Source of the DNA: Saposhnikovia divaricata
Taxonomy: Eukaryota > Streptophyta > Magnoliopsida > Apiales > Apiaceae
Length of the DNA: 64,000 nt
Reading direction: 5' to 3'
Assembly (NCBI GenBank): GCA_036435485.1
Contig: CM071598.1
Location: forward strand, 195,775,148 to 195,839,147
Shown piece after piece: positions 1 through 10,108 of this stretch (positions are counted from its first letter, which is position 1; each line of letters begins with the position of its first letter). The notes under the pieces were generated by a model. The model was not told the origin of the DNA, did not search any database, and was given only the letters and a program-made list of their open reading frames with translations. The position numbers were made by a program, and so were the translations under genes.

Positions 1-31
1 TCCAACCTCTAATTACTGGAATGAATAGAAT

Positions 32-58
32 AAAAAAAAGGGGGGGGGGTATAAAATA
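32..58 (+). other. Variable A8Gn purine tract followed by TATAAAATA
   Basis: Eight A and ten G are followed directly by TATAAAATA at 50-58. The G run differs between copies: 10 here, 7 at 20791, 11 at 41587 and 7 at 61779. It resembles a polypurine primer tract but no LTR follows. An internal purine tract or a promoter-like element is possible, and function is unproven. Confidence 0.5.
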
Positions 59-707
59 AATTAAATATTACTGTATATATAGATTGATTACTACAAAGTT
101 TAGCTTTCATCATACAGTCAGTGTTTACTATGACAGTTTGTGCATCCAGTGTTTATTGATTTACTTTATGGATTTTATGAAAAATTATATGCTCTAAAAA
201 TTGATTTGGTAAACTCTGCTTCACACACACATATTTTCACAACTGTGCAATTTTTGAAAGGGTTTCGGTGATAAAGTTGGAGAATTGACAAACGCTGTTG
301 ATTTGTGATTAGTACTCTGAGGTAAATTTTCAATTGGACAATTTGAAAATTTTAGAGTAAATAGGGCTTTTGACAACTGTTAATAAGTGAATCCCTAATC
401 GTTCTGTTCCTGATTTAATTGTGATTATTGTTGATGAATTTGTTCCTTATATGATTACTTTAATTAGTTTTCATATTCTCTTCTTTGATTTAATTCTTTG
501 AAGAACAATTCATAAACATAAAATTTGCAGAACATAATGAATAAGATTAGAGAAACAGGATTTTTCATTGATAATAAGAAAGAGATTACAAGCAAGTATT
601 ACATCTTTTTTGTTCTCTCTATCTGCTAATCTATTCAACAGGAAAATAAAAGGTCAAGTCCAAACCACTCCATTGTTAGCAAACATCCCAGATGCCATCT
701 TTGCCAC

Positions 708-713
708 TTTATT
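708..713 (-). terminator. Poly(A) signal AATAAA behind the antisense ORF
   Basis: Read on the minus strand, AATAAA lies about 46 bases after the stop codon of the antisense ORF, a normal spacing for a plant 3' end. The same signal is kept at 42256-42261 and 62444-62449. Confidence 0.45.
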
Positions 714-758
714 TGGGTGGAAGTTGAAGGGATAAGGTTATTTTTGCTGACATATTCA

Positions 759-1016
759 TTAACAATGGTTGGTGGTGTTGGATGAGGATGCCTTCGAGGA
801 AAGCCATGCTAGTGTTGCTTGGAGAGCAGCATCGATGTCGATCACTCTTGCAGGCTTTTCTCTCTCGATCTCTTCCAGACCGGCATCCATCTGCAGCCAC
901 AGAGTTTCAAGCTGCCTTTCCCAGTCAAACGCATCAAACTCTTCACGCGTATAACTGAAGATATCTCTATTCTCCACGAGATGGAGATTCTTTTCCTTGA
1001 TGGTAAGGTTGGACAT
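759..1016 (-). CDS. Antisense 85-residue ORF in copia post-pol region
   Basis: An ATG-started frame of 85 residues on the strand opposite to gag-pol, beginning MSNLTIKEKNLHLVENRD. It is hydrophilic, with an acidic and aromatic first half (SYTREEFDAFDWERQLETLW) and a likely helical second half around EEIEREKPARVIDID; no signal peptide or membrane segment is seen. I do not recognise a family. A TATA-like box lies about 95 bases upstream (1111-1117) and a poly(A) signal lies 46 bases downstream, so it looks like a small complete transcription unit. The frame is also open in units 3 and 4 but has a stop in unit 2. Two of the differences between copies are synonymous. It could still be chance, since plus-strand frames also overlap here. 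Confidence 0.5.
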   Translation of the reverse strand: MSNLTIKEKNLHLVENRDIFSYTREEFDAFDWERQLETLWLQMDAGLEEIEREKPARVIDIDAALQATLAWLSSKASSSNTTNHC

Positions 1017-1110
1017 TGTTTAATGGTGTATTGTGTGAAGGGTTTTTGCTTTTCCGGAGAAAATGAAAGGTTAAAGAGATAGTGAACAAGTCTGAACAAA
1101 TCTCTAGGCC

Positions 1111-1117
1111 TTAAATA
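1111..1117 (-). promoter_or_regulatory. TATA-like box for the antisense ORF
   Basis: On the minus strand the sequence reads CTATTTAAGG, about 95 bases before the antisense ATG, leaving room for a start site and a leader of roughly 65 bases. It is kept at 21858-21864 and 42659-42665. In unit 4 it is missing because the LTR insertion starts before it. Confidence 0.4.
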
Positions 1118-1531
1118 GAGATGGGTAAGTAACGAAGTCCTAAACGCTTCGTATTCTGATTCTTAGTGGTTACAGGTAAACGATTCATATTCTGGTTTTA
1201 AATGGGTCCAGGTATTTTAAAAGAGTGTTATTTGATTTTTTTTTAAAATCAAATATTTTATTGTTATATTTGCAAAATACACTTCTTAAAAATACAAGCA
1301 CGTAACCCACTCACCCATTATCGTGTCCCACTCACACATTAATTTCGGAACTGTTGAGTGTTTGAATACATAAAAGATTGAGTTTTTAATTACTCTAATT
1401 ACTTTTGTGTTCAAACGGTTGTATTTTACTTTTTACATCTCACAGTTCTCTCACTTTTCACTTGGGCATTTTCGTAAACACTTTTCCTACATACATTTCT
1501 CTTAGAGATTTCCTGCAAATTTCTTGATTCA

Positions 1532-2785
1532 ATGGCTTCTAAACCATTCACTGCTCTTGGTCTACGGTTTGTCCCTAACAACTATGAAGCTCCACTCTAT
1601 CATGAACGTGTTCTAGAAGCGTTTCATCTTATGCAGAATTTCTTGAGAGACTCAGAGATTGGACAAGCTCTAGTTGAACCTGGTACTCTCTCTGCATCTC
1701 AAATTGCCACTTTTTGGCAAAACTCAGTCTATGTGGATGGAGGAGAGAATGGGACTCCTAACATCATCTTCACGTATGAAGAACAAGAGTTTGTGATTAC
1801 TCCACAAACTGTCAGAGATACAATGGGGTTTGATACACATACATCTTATACTTACGTTGCTGAACCTCAATTGAGACAGATGTTACAGGAGATAGGTTAC
1901 ATGGAATCTCTTGACAAGCTTGGCAGTGTAAAGAGACCTAATCTCAGGAAGGAATGGAATTTTTTCTTCGATTGCATTACAAGGACATTCTAGAAGAAGG
2001 TCACTAATTGGGATGCTATTCCAATGGACAGTCTACAAATCGGGTATTCTCTACTTTATGGTAGTAATTTCGATTTTGGTAGATATGTTCTGATGAATCT
2101 AGGTGATAAACTGTCAGAGTCTACTACAGTTTATTTTGCTCGTTTTTGTCAAATGCTATTTACTGCTTGTGTGTCTGGTTTAGAGATAGCTGAAACTGAT
2201 GAAATTCAGCCCTTTAGAGTCAACAAGAGAATATTCTCTGATATGACTAATAAGGATGCTGGTAAAGAACATTTACCTGCGTTTGTTCTGCCACTTGCTT
2301 TGCAAAATTTTCTTAACCAACCTCAAGACCAACCACAACCAGAACCTCTAAACACTGAACCACCTACATCACCTACCCACACTGCACCTACTCAACCTCC
2401 AATCACCAAACAATCTTCACACACTTCACAAATAAAATCTGAACCATCACAATCTCAACCACAACCACAGCCTAAAGCACACAGAGGCAAAGTAAGGAAA
2501 TCAGCAGCAAACACTGAAAGACATGCAAGAGTAAAGAAGACAATAGAGGCACAACTCAAAGCAAAACAGACAACTCCTGGAGCTGTTTATACTAGAAGAA
2601 TGAAACAAAAAGCAAAAAGACCTAAGTCACCCTCAGTGGTGGCAGAAACTAGTAAAGAGGATTCAGATGAAGTGCCTCTAGCTAAGAGAAGAAAATTGGT
2701 AATCTCTGATTCTGCTGATGAAGATGTTGAAGCTCCAGAGGTAGTTTCCCAGCAAACACCTACTGTTGAGGCTGAAAGAGGTTGA
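1532..2785 (+). pseudogene. Env-like ORF 1 of the copia element, broken by one stop
   Basis: First long frame after pol, starting at an ATG in a good plant context (attcaATGGCTTC). The product, about 417 residues in unit 3, has a globular N-terminal half (MASKPFTALGLRFVP onward), a Pro/Gln-rich stretch near residues 255-310, and a basic C-terminal third ending in a KRRKL cluster that resembles a nuclear localisation signal. Such post-pol proteins are called envelope-like in Sireviruses, but no signal peptide or transmembrane segment is seen here, so an envelope role is not supported. In this unit a TAG at 1991-1993 interrupts the frame. Confidence 0.7.
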
Positions 2786-5001
2786 AATGCCTGCAGAGGT
2801 TGAAATGCCTGCAGAAGAGGATACTAGAGATGGCTTTTCTCCAATGAATGATATTCTTGATTCATTCATGCCATTCTCTGATCCTATCTCTGATACTGGT
2901 GCAGCTGATCAACCTACAGTTGTTCTTTCTGAAACTGTAGCATCACATACTGAATTACTCTCAGATGCTCACCAGACTGCTGAAGGAGGAGATGAGATTG
3001 ATCAACAACCTAAGGAGATAAACTCTGAGACAATTGTGAAATCTGCAGAGGATGTTGTACAGCCTATTGTTGACTCTACTACTAAACCTGTTGCAGAGGA
3101 TGTTATTGGCACTGTTGATGCATCTATTCCAGTTTCTCCAACCACACATCATGTTGAAGCTGAGGTTGGAGATGAAACTGAAGGGAATACTGAGCCAAGC
3201 TCTTCTCAGAGTTTACCAGTCCAGACTGATGCTAAGGTTAAGGATTTTTCTGGTCCTTCAAATCAAGCAGATGCTGAAAAAGAATACCTTGAACAATTTT
3301 CAACTGACTGGTACAAGGACACTTGTATCTTTCCTTCTGCAAGAGCAGCTGAATTTGTCAAGAGAACCTCCAGAACAATTACAAATCCAGAGATTTTATC
3401 TTGTCTCAAGGCTACAGTTGTACAAGTGAAGACTCTCAACTCTAGATTTGATCTATGTCAAAAGGCAATCTCTAATGTTCGAGGTGATGTTGTTAGAGGA
3501 GCTGATATGCTTAAACTTGACAACAAGAATAAATTTCAATATCTTACTCAGAATCAAGAAACTTTGTCTCACAGGCTGAGCAAAGTTGAACAAAATCAGA
3601 ATGATATGTCCTTAAAGCTTGATTCTATTGCTACCTCCTTGGAGTTAATTACATCTATTCTTATGCCTGATGATGTCAAAAAGGGGGAGAGAGTTGCTAA
3701 AGACAAATGCAAGCAATCTCAAACTCTCATCAGAAGGGATAATGCTGGAGATGGAGGTGCAAGTAGTAAAGGAAAGAGCAAAACTGAAGAATTTCAAACT
3801 CTGAAAACTAGCAAGTCCTCTAAATCACAATTTGTTGGGATAAATACTGATACTCTAGGTACTTCAAAGACCAAGAGTTTGCTATTACCTTCTAATCCAC
3901 AGACTGATGAAGAATTGGCTGCTAAGTTGTTTATTGAAGAGAATGAGGAAGGAGTTACAATTGAGGACATTAAAGCTGAAGAAAAGAGTTTACAAGAAGA
4001 ACATCTCAAGGCTTTAAAGTCTGGAAAGTTAAAAAGAGGAAAAGCTCCTAGGCCTGTTGTTAAAGGTGTTGTGATCAAGGAAAGGGCTGATGTTAGTCAA
4101 AGATCTCAGTTTTCAAAGGAAACAATGGCAGCAGAAGCTCAACTCAAGCTGAAAAGCATTGAAGGAGAAAGTTACAACTTCTGTTGCATCACAAGTTGTG
4201 ACCACACCTTTACAATCTTCTCAGTTGAAATCAGTTTTTGGGAAAGGAACAATTCATGATCCAAATATAATATCTGGAGTTTCTATGAATATTTCTGATG
4301 GAAGAGCCTTGTCTGGTAAAGTTGGAAACAACAAGGGTGGACTAGGTTCACACAAGGACAAAAGGCAATATACTGGTCCTAGAGATCCTTCTTCACTGGC
4401 TGTTCCAGGTCGTGGTGTCACTCAAGAGAGTTTGGACAGAGTGGAATCGGTACAGTTAGTTTATCATAAGAGTTTAAAGAAGGACTTTCTCTTGTACTTC
4501 ATGACTGATGGGACAGTATTTAGAATTGGTGAGAATGATATTGGCTTGAAATATTGGGAAGAATTAGAATATGTTCTATATCTTTTCAAGGTGAATAGTC
4601 AAAGGACTCAATCAGTTGCAAATGTGCTCAGAAAGAGGATGCTTCAGAATTTGGCAATCAGAGGAGAGAAGTATAATAGCAGATATGTTCCTAAGTACAG
4701 GGATTGGAATGGAAATCTTATTGAAATGAAGAATGGTACTGCAAAATTAAAGACTGATTTGGGAATCACAGTACTTGACTTCAATTCACAGTCAGAAGAA
4801 GTCAAATTTATCAGACTGGGAAATGAGATGAGAAGAAACAAAATCTATGATCTTAGAGCTGCTATCTATCAGACAGATGAGAGTGATCCTCAGCTCAGAG
4901 AGATTAAAGAAGCTATGAAGATTGAGCTTGAAAATGCAGAAAGAAGATTGCTCATAGATTATCTCAGAGCTACACCAGATCTTGAAGAGATAAGAGATTG
5001 A
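2766..5001 (+). pseudogene. Env-like ORF 2 of the copia element, frameshifted
   Basis: Second long post-pol frame, in +1 relative to ORF 1. The ORF 1 stop and an ATG for ORF 2 are arranged as TGAaATG (2783-2789), as in all units. It is acidic at first, then has a heptad-like helical stretch around 3500-3660 (LSHRLSKVEQNQNDMSLKL) that suggests a coiled coil, and a C-terminal globular part (YFMTDGTVFRIGEN). Unit 1 has an 18-bp in-frame duplication near 2779-2814. A 13-bp deletion near 4172, between short direct repeats, ends this frame at 4259; the C-terminal part stays open in another frame to 5001. Confidence 0.7.
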
Positions 5002-5155
5002 AATCTGTAAGGATTTTCTTATTCTCTGTAGATTTTGTTAAGTAGAAGCTTAAACTCTGAATTTGTATAAACACTGTATTTGTCTATTTGTTTTGACATC
5101 ATCAATTACTATTATTAACTTGTGCATTTTTGCTAATGAACAAGTTGTGGGAGAT

Positions 5156-5674
5156 TGTTAAATATAATTGATGTGTTTTAATCAGTGTTTAAGTGTTACA
5201 GTGAATTATCAGAGTTTAGTTGGAAGCGGTCAGAGTTTAGTGTAAACTCTGACAGGCGGGAGCTGGACAGAGTTTAGTAAAGTCTATCTGGGAGCAGCGC
5301 GTACGGAGTCAACAGAAGATATTAGAGATCAATTGAAGATTGATATGGAAGCGATATCTTTGAAGATTGGATAGCTATCAAAGAGATCGAGTTGACTTAG
5401 GAGACGTGTGACAATCTGTAATTGATATCATTGTATAGCTGATTATTAGGAATATCAATTAGAGATTGTATCGAAGCTGTATGTTTTATAAATACAGTTA
5501 GGTTAACCCTAGAAGGGTATCGTGTAACGAAATATCTTTATTGTAACCTAGCAGCTCTTTGTGATAGTTTACATCACGAAGAGGTTTTAATACCAGAAGT
5601 TTTTAAGTGCATAAACGTCTTATTTGTTAAACTCTCATACGAATTTGATTATTAATTGTGTATTCGGCCTAACA
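5156..5674 (+). mobile_element. 3' LTR of the copia element (519 bp)
   Basis: Starts TGTTAAATAT directly after a degenerate polypurine tract (gtgggagat) and ends ggcctAACA, so the ends are TGTTA...TAACA. It contains a TATA box at 5487. The sequence after it is caulimovirid DNA, meaning the element had inserted into a viral movement-protein segment. No matching 5' LTR is present: gag is truncated at 15152. A target-site duplication therefore cannot be tested. Confidence 0.85.
5487..5494 (+). promoter_or_regulatory. TATA box in the copia LTR
   Basis: TATAAATA about 330 bases into the LTR, the usual place for the U3/R promoter. The same site is present in the LTRs of units 2 and 3. Confidence 0.6.
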
Positions 5675-5937
5675 GAACAGTTTTCAAGTTCTTTGTTAAT
5701 AGCATAAATTTTTTCTACAGTTTTAACATTGTAATTAGTTTTAAAATTATCTGTAAAAGTTGACTGATAGATTTGTTTTGGATCTATACTGGGTATATTC
5801 CAATTACCTAAGTCTTGACTAATGTTTTCATAACTATGTTCTTCCTGATTAATGAAATCTGGGATTGACGGAATTGGAGTCATCGGTGACGGTGACCTTG
5901 AGCTAACTGAAGAACTAGACCTAAATAGTCTATTCAT
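5675..5937 (-). pseudogene. Endogenous caulimovirid movement-protein N-terminus (fragment)
   Basis: A minus-strand frame starts at 5937 (MNRLFRSSSSVSSRSPSP) and runs for about 87 residues until the copia LTR cuts it. The segment around PKQIYQSTFTDNFKTNY resembles the start of movement proteins of plant pararetroviruses (Caulimoviridae), which enlarge plasmodesmata. Upstream on the same strand lie a leader and a tRNA-Met primer site, in the order expected for a viral genome start. Genus is not assigned. It is a fragment that lacks the rest of the protein. Confidence 0.65.
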
Positions 5938-6268
5938 TCATTTTGTTTTAACTGTTTCTCTTTATCACTAGTGATTCTAGGGAACTTAGTTCATACCTTC
6001 TTACCTTAAGCAAACTCATACCTACACATACTAAAGTCTTACACCCTTATCCTATACTGCTCCACTCTGAGACTTACAACGGATTCCTGGCAACGACACT
6101 AGGTGGTAGGTGGTTCTAAGTAAGATTGGTGACTAAATATAGCAGAATAACTAAGAGATAATCAGAAGCAGTTTGTAAACACAATTAATGAGCAAATTAC
6201 TTGGCATAGAAATTCAATAACTCAATGATTACCGGTTGGCTCTGATACCATTAAGAGAGAATCATAGT
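5919..6268 (-). repeat. Caulimovirid leader with tRNA-Met primer site, copy A
   Basis: A block of about 350 bp found twice per unit (copy B at 9662). Read on the minus strand it has TGGTATCAGAGCCA (6237-6250), complementary to the 3' end of plant initiator tRNA-Met and used by caulimovirids and copia elements to prime minus-strand DNA, then a leader of about 300 bases and the movement-protein start. Placed before a movement-protein frame, a viral primer site is the better reading. Confidence 0.65.
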
Positions 6269-8176
6269 CCCAAAGAAAGGGAAAAAATAGTTAACAAATG
6301 GAAGAAATTTTTAAGTAAAGAAAAATTAATTATTACTTTTTATAATTGGTATGAAAAATATCATGGTAAATGTAATGTAATTACTAAAATACAATGGATA
6401 AAAGAAGATAGATCAAAAGTCTCATCCAGTCATTCCCCAACAGAAACAATAATTATCCCAGTCAAAGATACTTCAGTTACGGCTTCACCATTTAAGAGAT
6501 CTGATGGTAAAAATGATGAAAAAAAATTAATTGAACAAAATAATTTCACAAATCAATATCTAGTCACCATAGGTAAACAATTAGATAAAATTGAAGATAA
6601 GATTAAAGATCCACATATTCAACAATATTTGGATCCAAATATTATTAAACAAGAATCCATCCAAAATAATGAAGAAAAATCCTTAATAAATTTACCTAGT
6701 AAAAGAGAAAATTTAAGTCTACCTGATAAAGACAAAACCTTAATTAAAACATTAGATAAATAATTTAAAAGGTTAGAAGTTCCAAATACCCCAGAATCTA
6801 GTAAAGCTATAAAAGTCTTAGGCTTTCATGAAAGTTCTAATAATGATAGTGATTCTACATTTCATGAAATAAAGAATCAATTTAATAAATTAAGTTTTAA
6901 CAAACCTAATATCACAAGCCAAACTAAAAATTGGTATTCTAGACCAACCCCTCCTGACTTACAATTTGAAGAAAGAAACCTAGATAATCAATTTTCTGTT
7001 TCAGCTAAGAAAATGTATGAATGGAATATTGATGGCCTAAGTGAACAAGAAATATTAAACAAATTAAATCATATGTCTATGGTAGCTAATAGTTACATAC
7101 CGACATTTGAACATCTAAATCAAAGTGAAATAGTTGAAATTCTAGCTACTGGGTTCACAGGAACCCTTAGATCTTGGTGGGAAAAACATCTCACTGAAGA
7201 TAGTCGATTTGCTATAATTAATGCTTATCAGTTAGATAATGATGGTAATCCAATATTAGAGGAGTCAATATGTCCATCTGATGGAGTCAACACATTAATT
7301 TATACAATAATAAAACATTTCATAGGAACCCCTAGTAATATCACTGAAAGAATTCATGATCAACTTAGTAATCTAACTTGTCCAACTCTAAGTGATTTTA
7401 GATGGTACAAGGATGTCTTTTTATCCAGAGTCATGATGCGAGATGATAGTAATAAACCATTTTGAAAAGAAAAATTCGTTAATGGTTTACCTAATCTATT
7501 TGCACATAAAATTCGTGAAGAATTAAGTAAAAATTTAGGATTTATAAATTATGGTGAATTAACATATGGTGAAATAATAAGTGTAATACAAAAAATAGGA
7601 TTAAAAATGTGTATTGATCATAAAATTACTAAACAAATTAACAAAGATAAAAAGAAAGCTAAATATGAGTTAGGAACTTTTTGCGAGCAATATGGTTTGC
7701 CCCCTATAGCTCCATCAAGGAATAAATCTAAAATTCATAAACATAAGAAATTTAGTAAATATATTAAGAAAGAAAATAAGGAAGAATATTACAAAAACCT
7801 CAAAAGTTTAAAAAGAAAACATTTAACAATAATCAGAAATTTACTAAAAAATTTGATAAAAGCAAAATTATTTGTCACAATTGTGGCAAATCATGTCATT
7901 ATAAAAATGAATGTAAAGTTAAAGATAAACTTAACCAATTAAACATCTCTAATGAAGACACTGAATTAATTCTCCAATTAATGAGAATAGAAAATGAAGG
8001 CAGTAGTAATAACGAATTAAATTCAGATATTCCATCCCTATCTACTACTAGTAATAATACAGATAGTGATAGTAATAACCCAAACATTACAATAGGATGT
8101 AAAGATAATTGTAAATACAATTGCTGTAGTAAAACATTAAATGTATTAACAAAAGCCCAAGAAGAAGAAACAACTT
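6269..8176 (+). pseudogene. Endogenous caulimovirid capsid-region fragment, multiply broken
   Basis: Plus-strand viral coding DNA, opposite in orientation to the neighbouring movement-protein segment. The recognisable capsid-type stretch is around 7010-7560 (KMYEWNIDGLSEQEIL, GFTGTLRSWWEKHL, LSDFRWYKDVFLSRV). A CX2CX4HX4C zinc knuckle (CHNCGKSCHYKNEC) is encoded near 7875. Breaks are a TAA at 6761, a TGA at 7463 and a one-base frameshift near 7800. It lies directly on copy A of the leader, so the apparent open frame through the primer site is an artefact of the junction. It is a dead fragment with no protease, RT or RNase H. Confidence 0.7.
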
Positions 8177-9661
8177 TGTTAGCACAAAATAATGCAAGCG
8201 CACGTTGTCACAAGTAATATATAAGTAAGTCAAGTTCGTTCCAACAGAGATCTAGTTTGGCGTTCAATTCAATTAATGTACCTATGCACCGATGTATGGT
8301 TTTTATCCACTGCTAAGACAAATAACAATTTGAGTATTGATTATCTACTAAAACAGATTATTAACTAACAATTAACTAGCTAACGAGAATTAAATTCGAT
8401 TTACTTATATGGGAATAAAACATGGGATCCTAACTTCATTAAATACTTCCTTTAGAGATCATGCCTTAATCAATATATGTGATGAGTTGATAACTAATCA
8501 GATAACACGAAATTAGTACACGCTATCTTTCGACATACGCATACCAAACTACACATCAACCACAAGATATATAGAAGCTATGTAGACATCAATTATGCTT
8601 AGACCCTATATGTCTATAAGATTTGAAAACATAATGGTTTAAGGACAAGTTATCTATTAAGATTATATAAGGTAGTATGAGATAGTTCAAATCACACCAC
8701 AATCATGAATATAATCCACAAACTTATGCTAGCATGGCAAGTGCTAAATCTCTAGATCCACTTTCACATTCACTAGAAATTAACAAGGCAACTTAGATGT
8801 TCGTGACGCATCAAAGAAGAATAAGCACGGCCATACAAGGATATCAATAATTCATCACACACATATCAATAAGGCAATCAACTACTAAATTTCATAAATA
8901 AATCCGTTAGGACTCCATGACAACGATTAGTTCATAATTGAACCTTTCATCATCATGGGATCTGATGAAACCATGATAAAAATAAAGTATGAAAAGATAC
9001 AAATAAATCTAAGTAATTGATATGTAATGATGTGTGTGTTTTTTCTGTCCCCCAAGATGTGTATTTATAGCCCCAAGTTGCCTCTTCATCAAGCAATTGC
9101 CATCTTTGAGTTGGAATAGAATTGTGGCAATTTCCGTTCTTGAATGAAAATAGAATTGCAAATTCCATGTATAGATCTGATTCTGGAAGTTTCTGGCCAT
9201 TCATGTGATTCCACAATGATTAGAATTAGAAAACAATGCAATTTCCTTGTCAGAATGGGTTTCCAACAGCTTCTGGCAGATTCTGGCGGTGGCAGGCGCG
9301 ACCGCGCGCACCACACATATATTTCAGGCGCGCCCGCGCGCATAGGATTTCTGAAACACTTGCCAAGCATGCCCGCGCTCAGAATCAATACAAATCAGGC
9401 GCGCCCGTGCCTGACTCTTTACTCAGCAGAAATTTCTTCTTGTTCTTGCTGATTTCTTTGCCGAATTCAAATGCAACTTCCAACACTTGTTTCTTTGACT
9501 TTAAAAACACCATATAATCCCTGAAAACTCCACACCTACATAGAAACAATGCCTTGCACAATCTCCATAAAAACACATTAAAACACATAAATACTTGAGG
9601 TACAAGCGATCAATTTAAGCCAAAAATGAAGCGATCCAAGTGGATAAAAATCCACTTATCA
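8177..9661 (-). mobile_element. Ty3/gypsy-type LTR without internal region (1,485 bp)
   Basis: Read on the minus strand it starts TGATAAGTGGATTTTTATCC and ends near GTGCTAACA, with a TATA box and a GC-rich island (9290-9410). No primer site, polypurine tract or coding region is attached, so it is a solo LTR or an LTR fragment. The flanking bases (aactt on the left, accta on the right) do not match, and it sits exactly between inverted viral segments. It may therefore be at a rearrangement joint and not be a simple solo LTR. Assignment to gypsy rests on the end sequences only. Confidence 0.6.
9061..9069 (-). promoter_or_regulatory. TATA box in the gypsy-type LTR
   Basis: On the minus strand GGGCTATAAATACAC, a near-perfect plant TATA box about 590 bases into the LTR. 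It is intact in all three units. Confidence 0.55.
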
Positions 9662-10013
9662 ACCTAAATAGTCTATTCATTAATTTTGTTTTAACTGTTT
9701 CTCTTTATCACTAGTGATTCTGGGGAACTTAGTTCATACCTTCTTACCTTAAGCAAACTCATACCTACACATACTTAAGTCTTACGCCCTTATCCTATAC
9801 TGCTCCACTCTGAGACTTACAACGGATTCCTAGCAACGACACTAGGTGGTAGGTGGTTCTAAGTAAGATTGGTGACTAAATATAGCAGAATAACTAAGAG
9901 ATAATCAGAAGCAGTTTGTAAACACAATTAATGAGCTAAATACTTGGCATAGAAATTCAATAACTCAATGATTACCGGTTGGCTCTGATACCATTAAGAG
10001 AGAAAATCATAGT
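9662..10013 (-). repeat. Caulimovirid leader with tRNA-Met primer site, copy B
   Basis: Second copy of the 350-bp leader block. The primer site is at 9980-9993. It begins within the first codons of the movement protein, where the gypsy LTR ends, and stops shortly before the (TA)n tract. It differs from copy A by scattered bases and a 2-base insertion after the primer site. Confidence 0.65.
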
Positions 10014-10026
10014 AACAACCCAAAGA

Positions 10027-10047
10027 TATTTATATATATATATATTT
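10027..10047. repeat. Short (TA)n tract
   Basis: About 20 bases of TA repeat directly behind the viral leader. The same place holds about 77 bases in unit 2 and 46 in unit 3. Confidence 0.8.
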
Positions 10048-10108
10048 CAAAACATAGGTCGAAAATGACAATTGAAAACTGGAACTTACAATCAGAAATT
10101 CGTCTGCT

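Larger units (their letters stand above)
1..758 (+). other. Post-pol spacer, non-coding
   Basis: AT-rich sequence between pol and the antisense ORF. I see no credible coding frame. Apart from the A/G tract and the poly(A) signal for the antisense ORF, nothing is recognisable. Confidence 0.6.
1..5674 (+). mobile_element. Sirevirus-type copia element, 3' part (body in preceding unit)
   Basis: This is the post-pol region and 3' LTR of a copia element whose gag and pol would lie in the unit left of the window; the equivalent join is visible at 15152-26417. A long env-like region between pol and the 3' LTR is characteristic of Sireviruses (Ty1/copia). The element ends at the LTR terminal CA at 5674. 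Confidence 0.8.

Noticed and set aside
769..1082. Plus-strand ORFs overlapping the antisense ORF
   Set aside because: They lack regulatory signals, are less stable between copies and have less protein-like composition than the minus-strand frame.
6237..6250. Possible tRNA-Met gene
   Set aside because: Only 14 bases match the tRNA 3' end and no cloverleaf surrounds them; it is a primer-binding site.
6236..6300. An apparent protein start reading through the primer site into the viral fragment
   Set aside because: It begins at TTG inside the inverted leader; the frame simply crosses the junction between leader and capsid DNA.
9089..9588. Overlapping ORFs in the GC-rich part of the gypsy-type LTR
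   Set aside because: GC-rich LTR sequence has few stops; no recognisable protein, and LTRs of this kind are non-coding.
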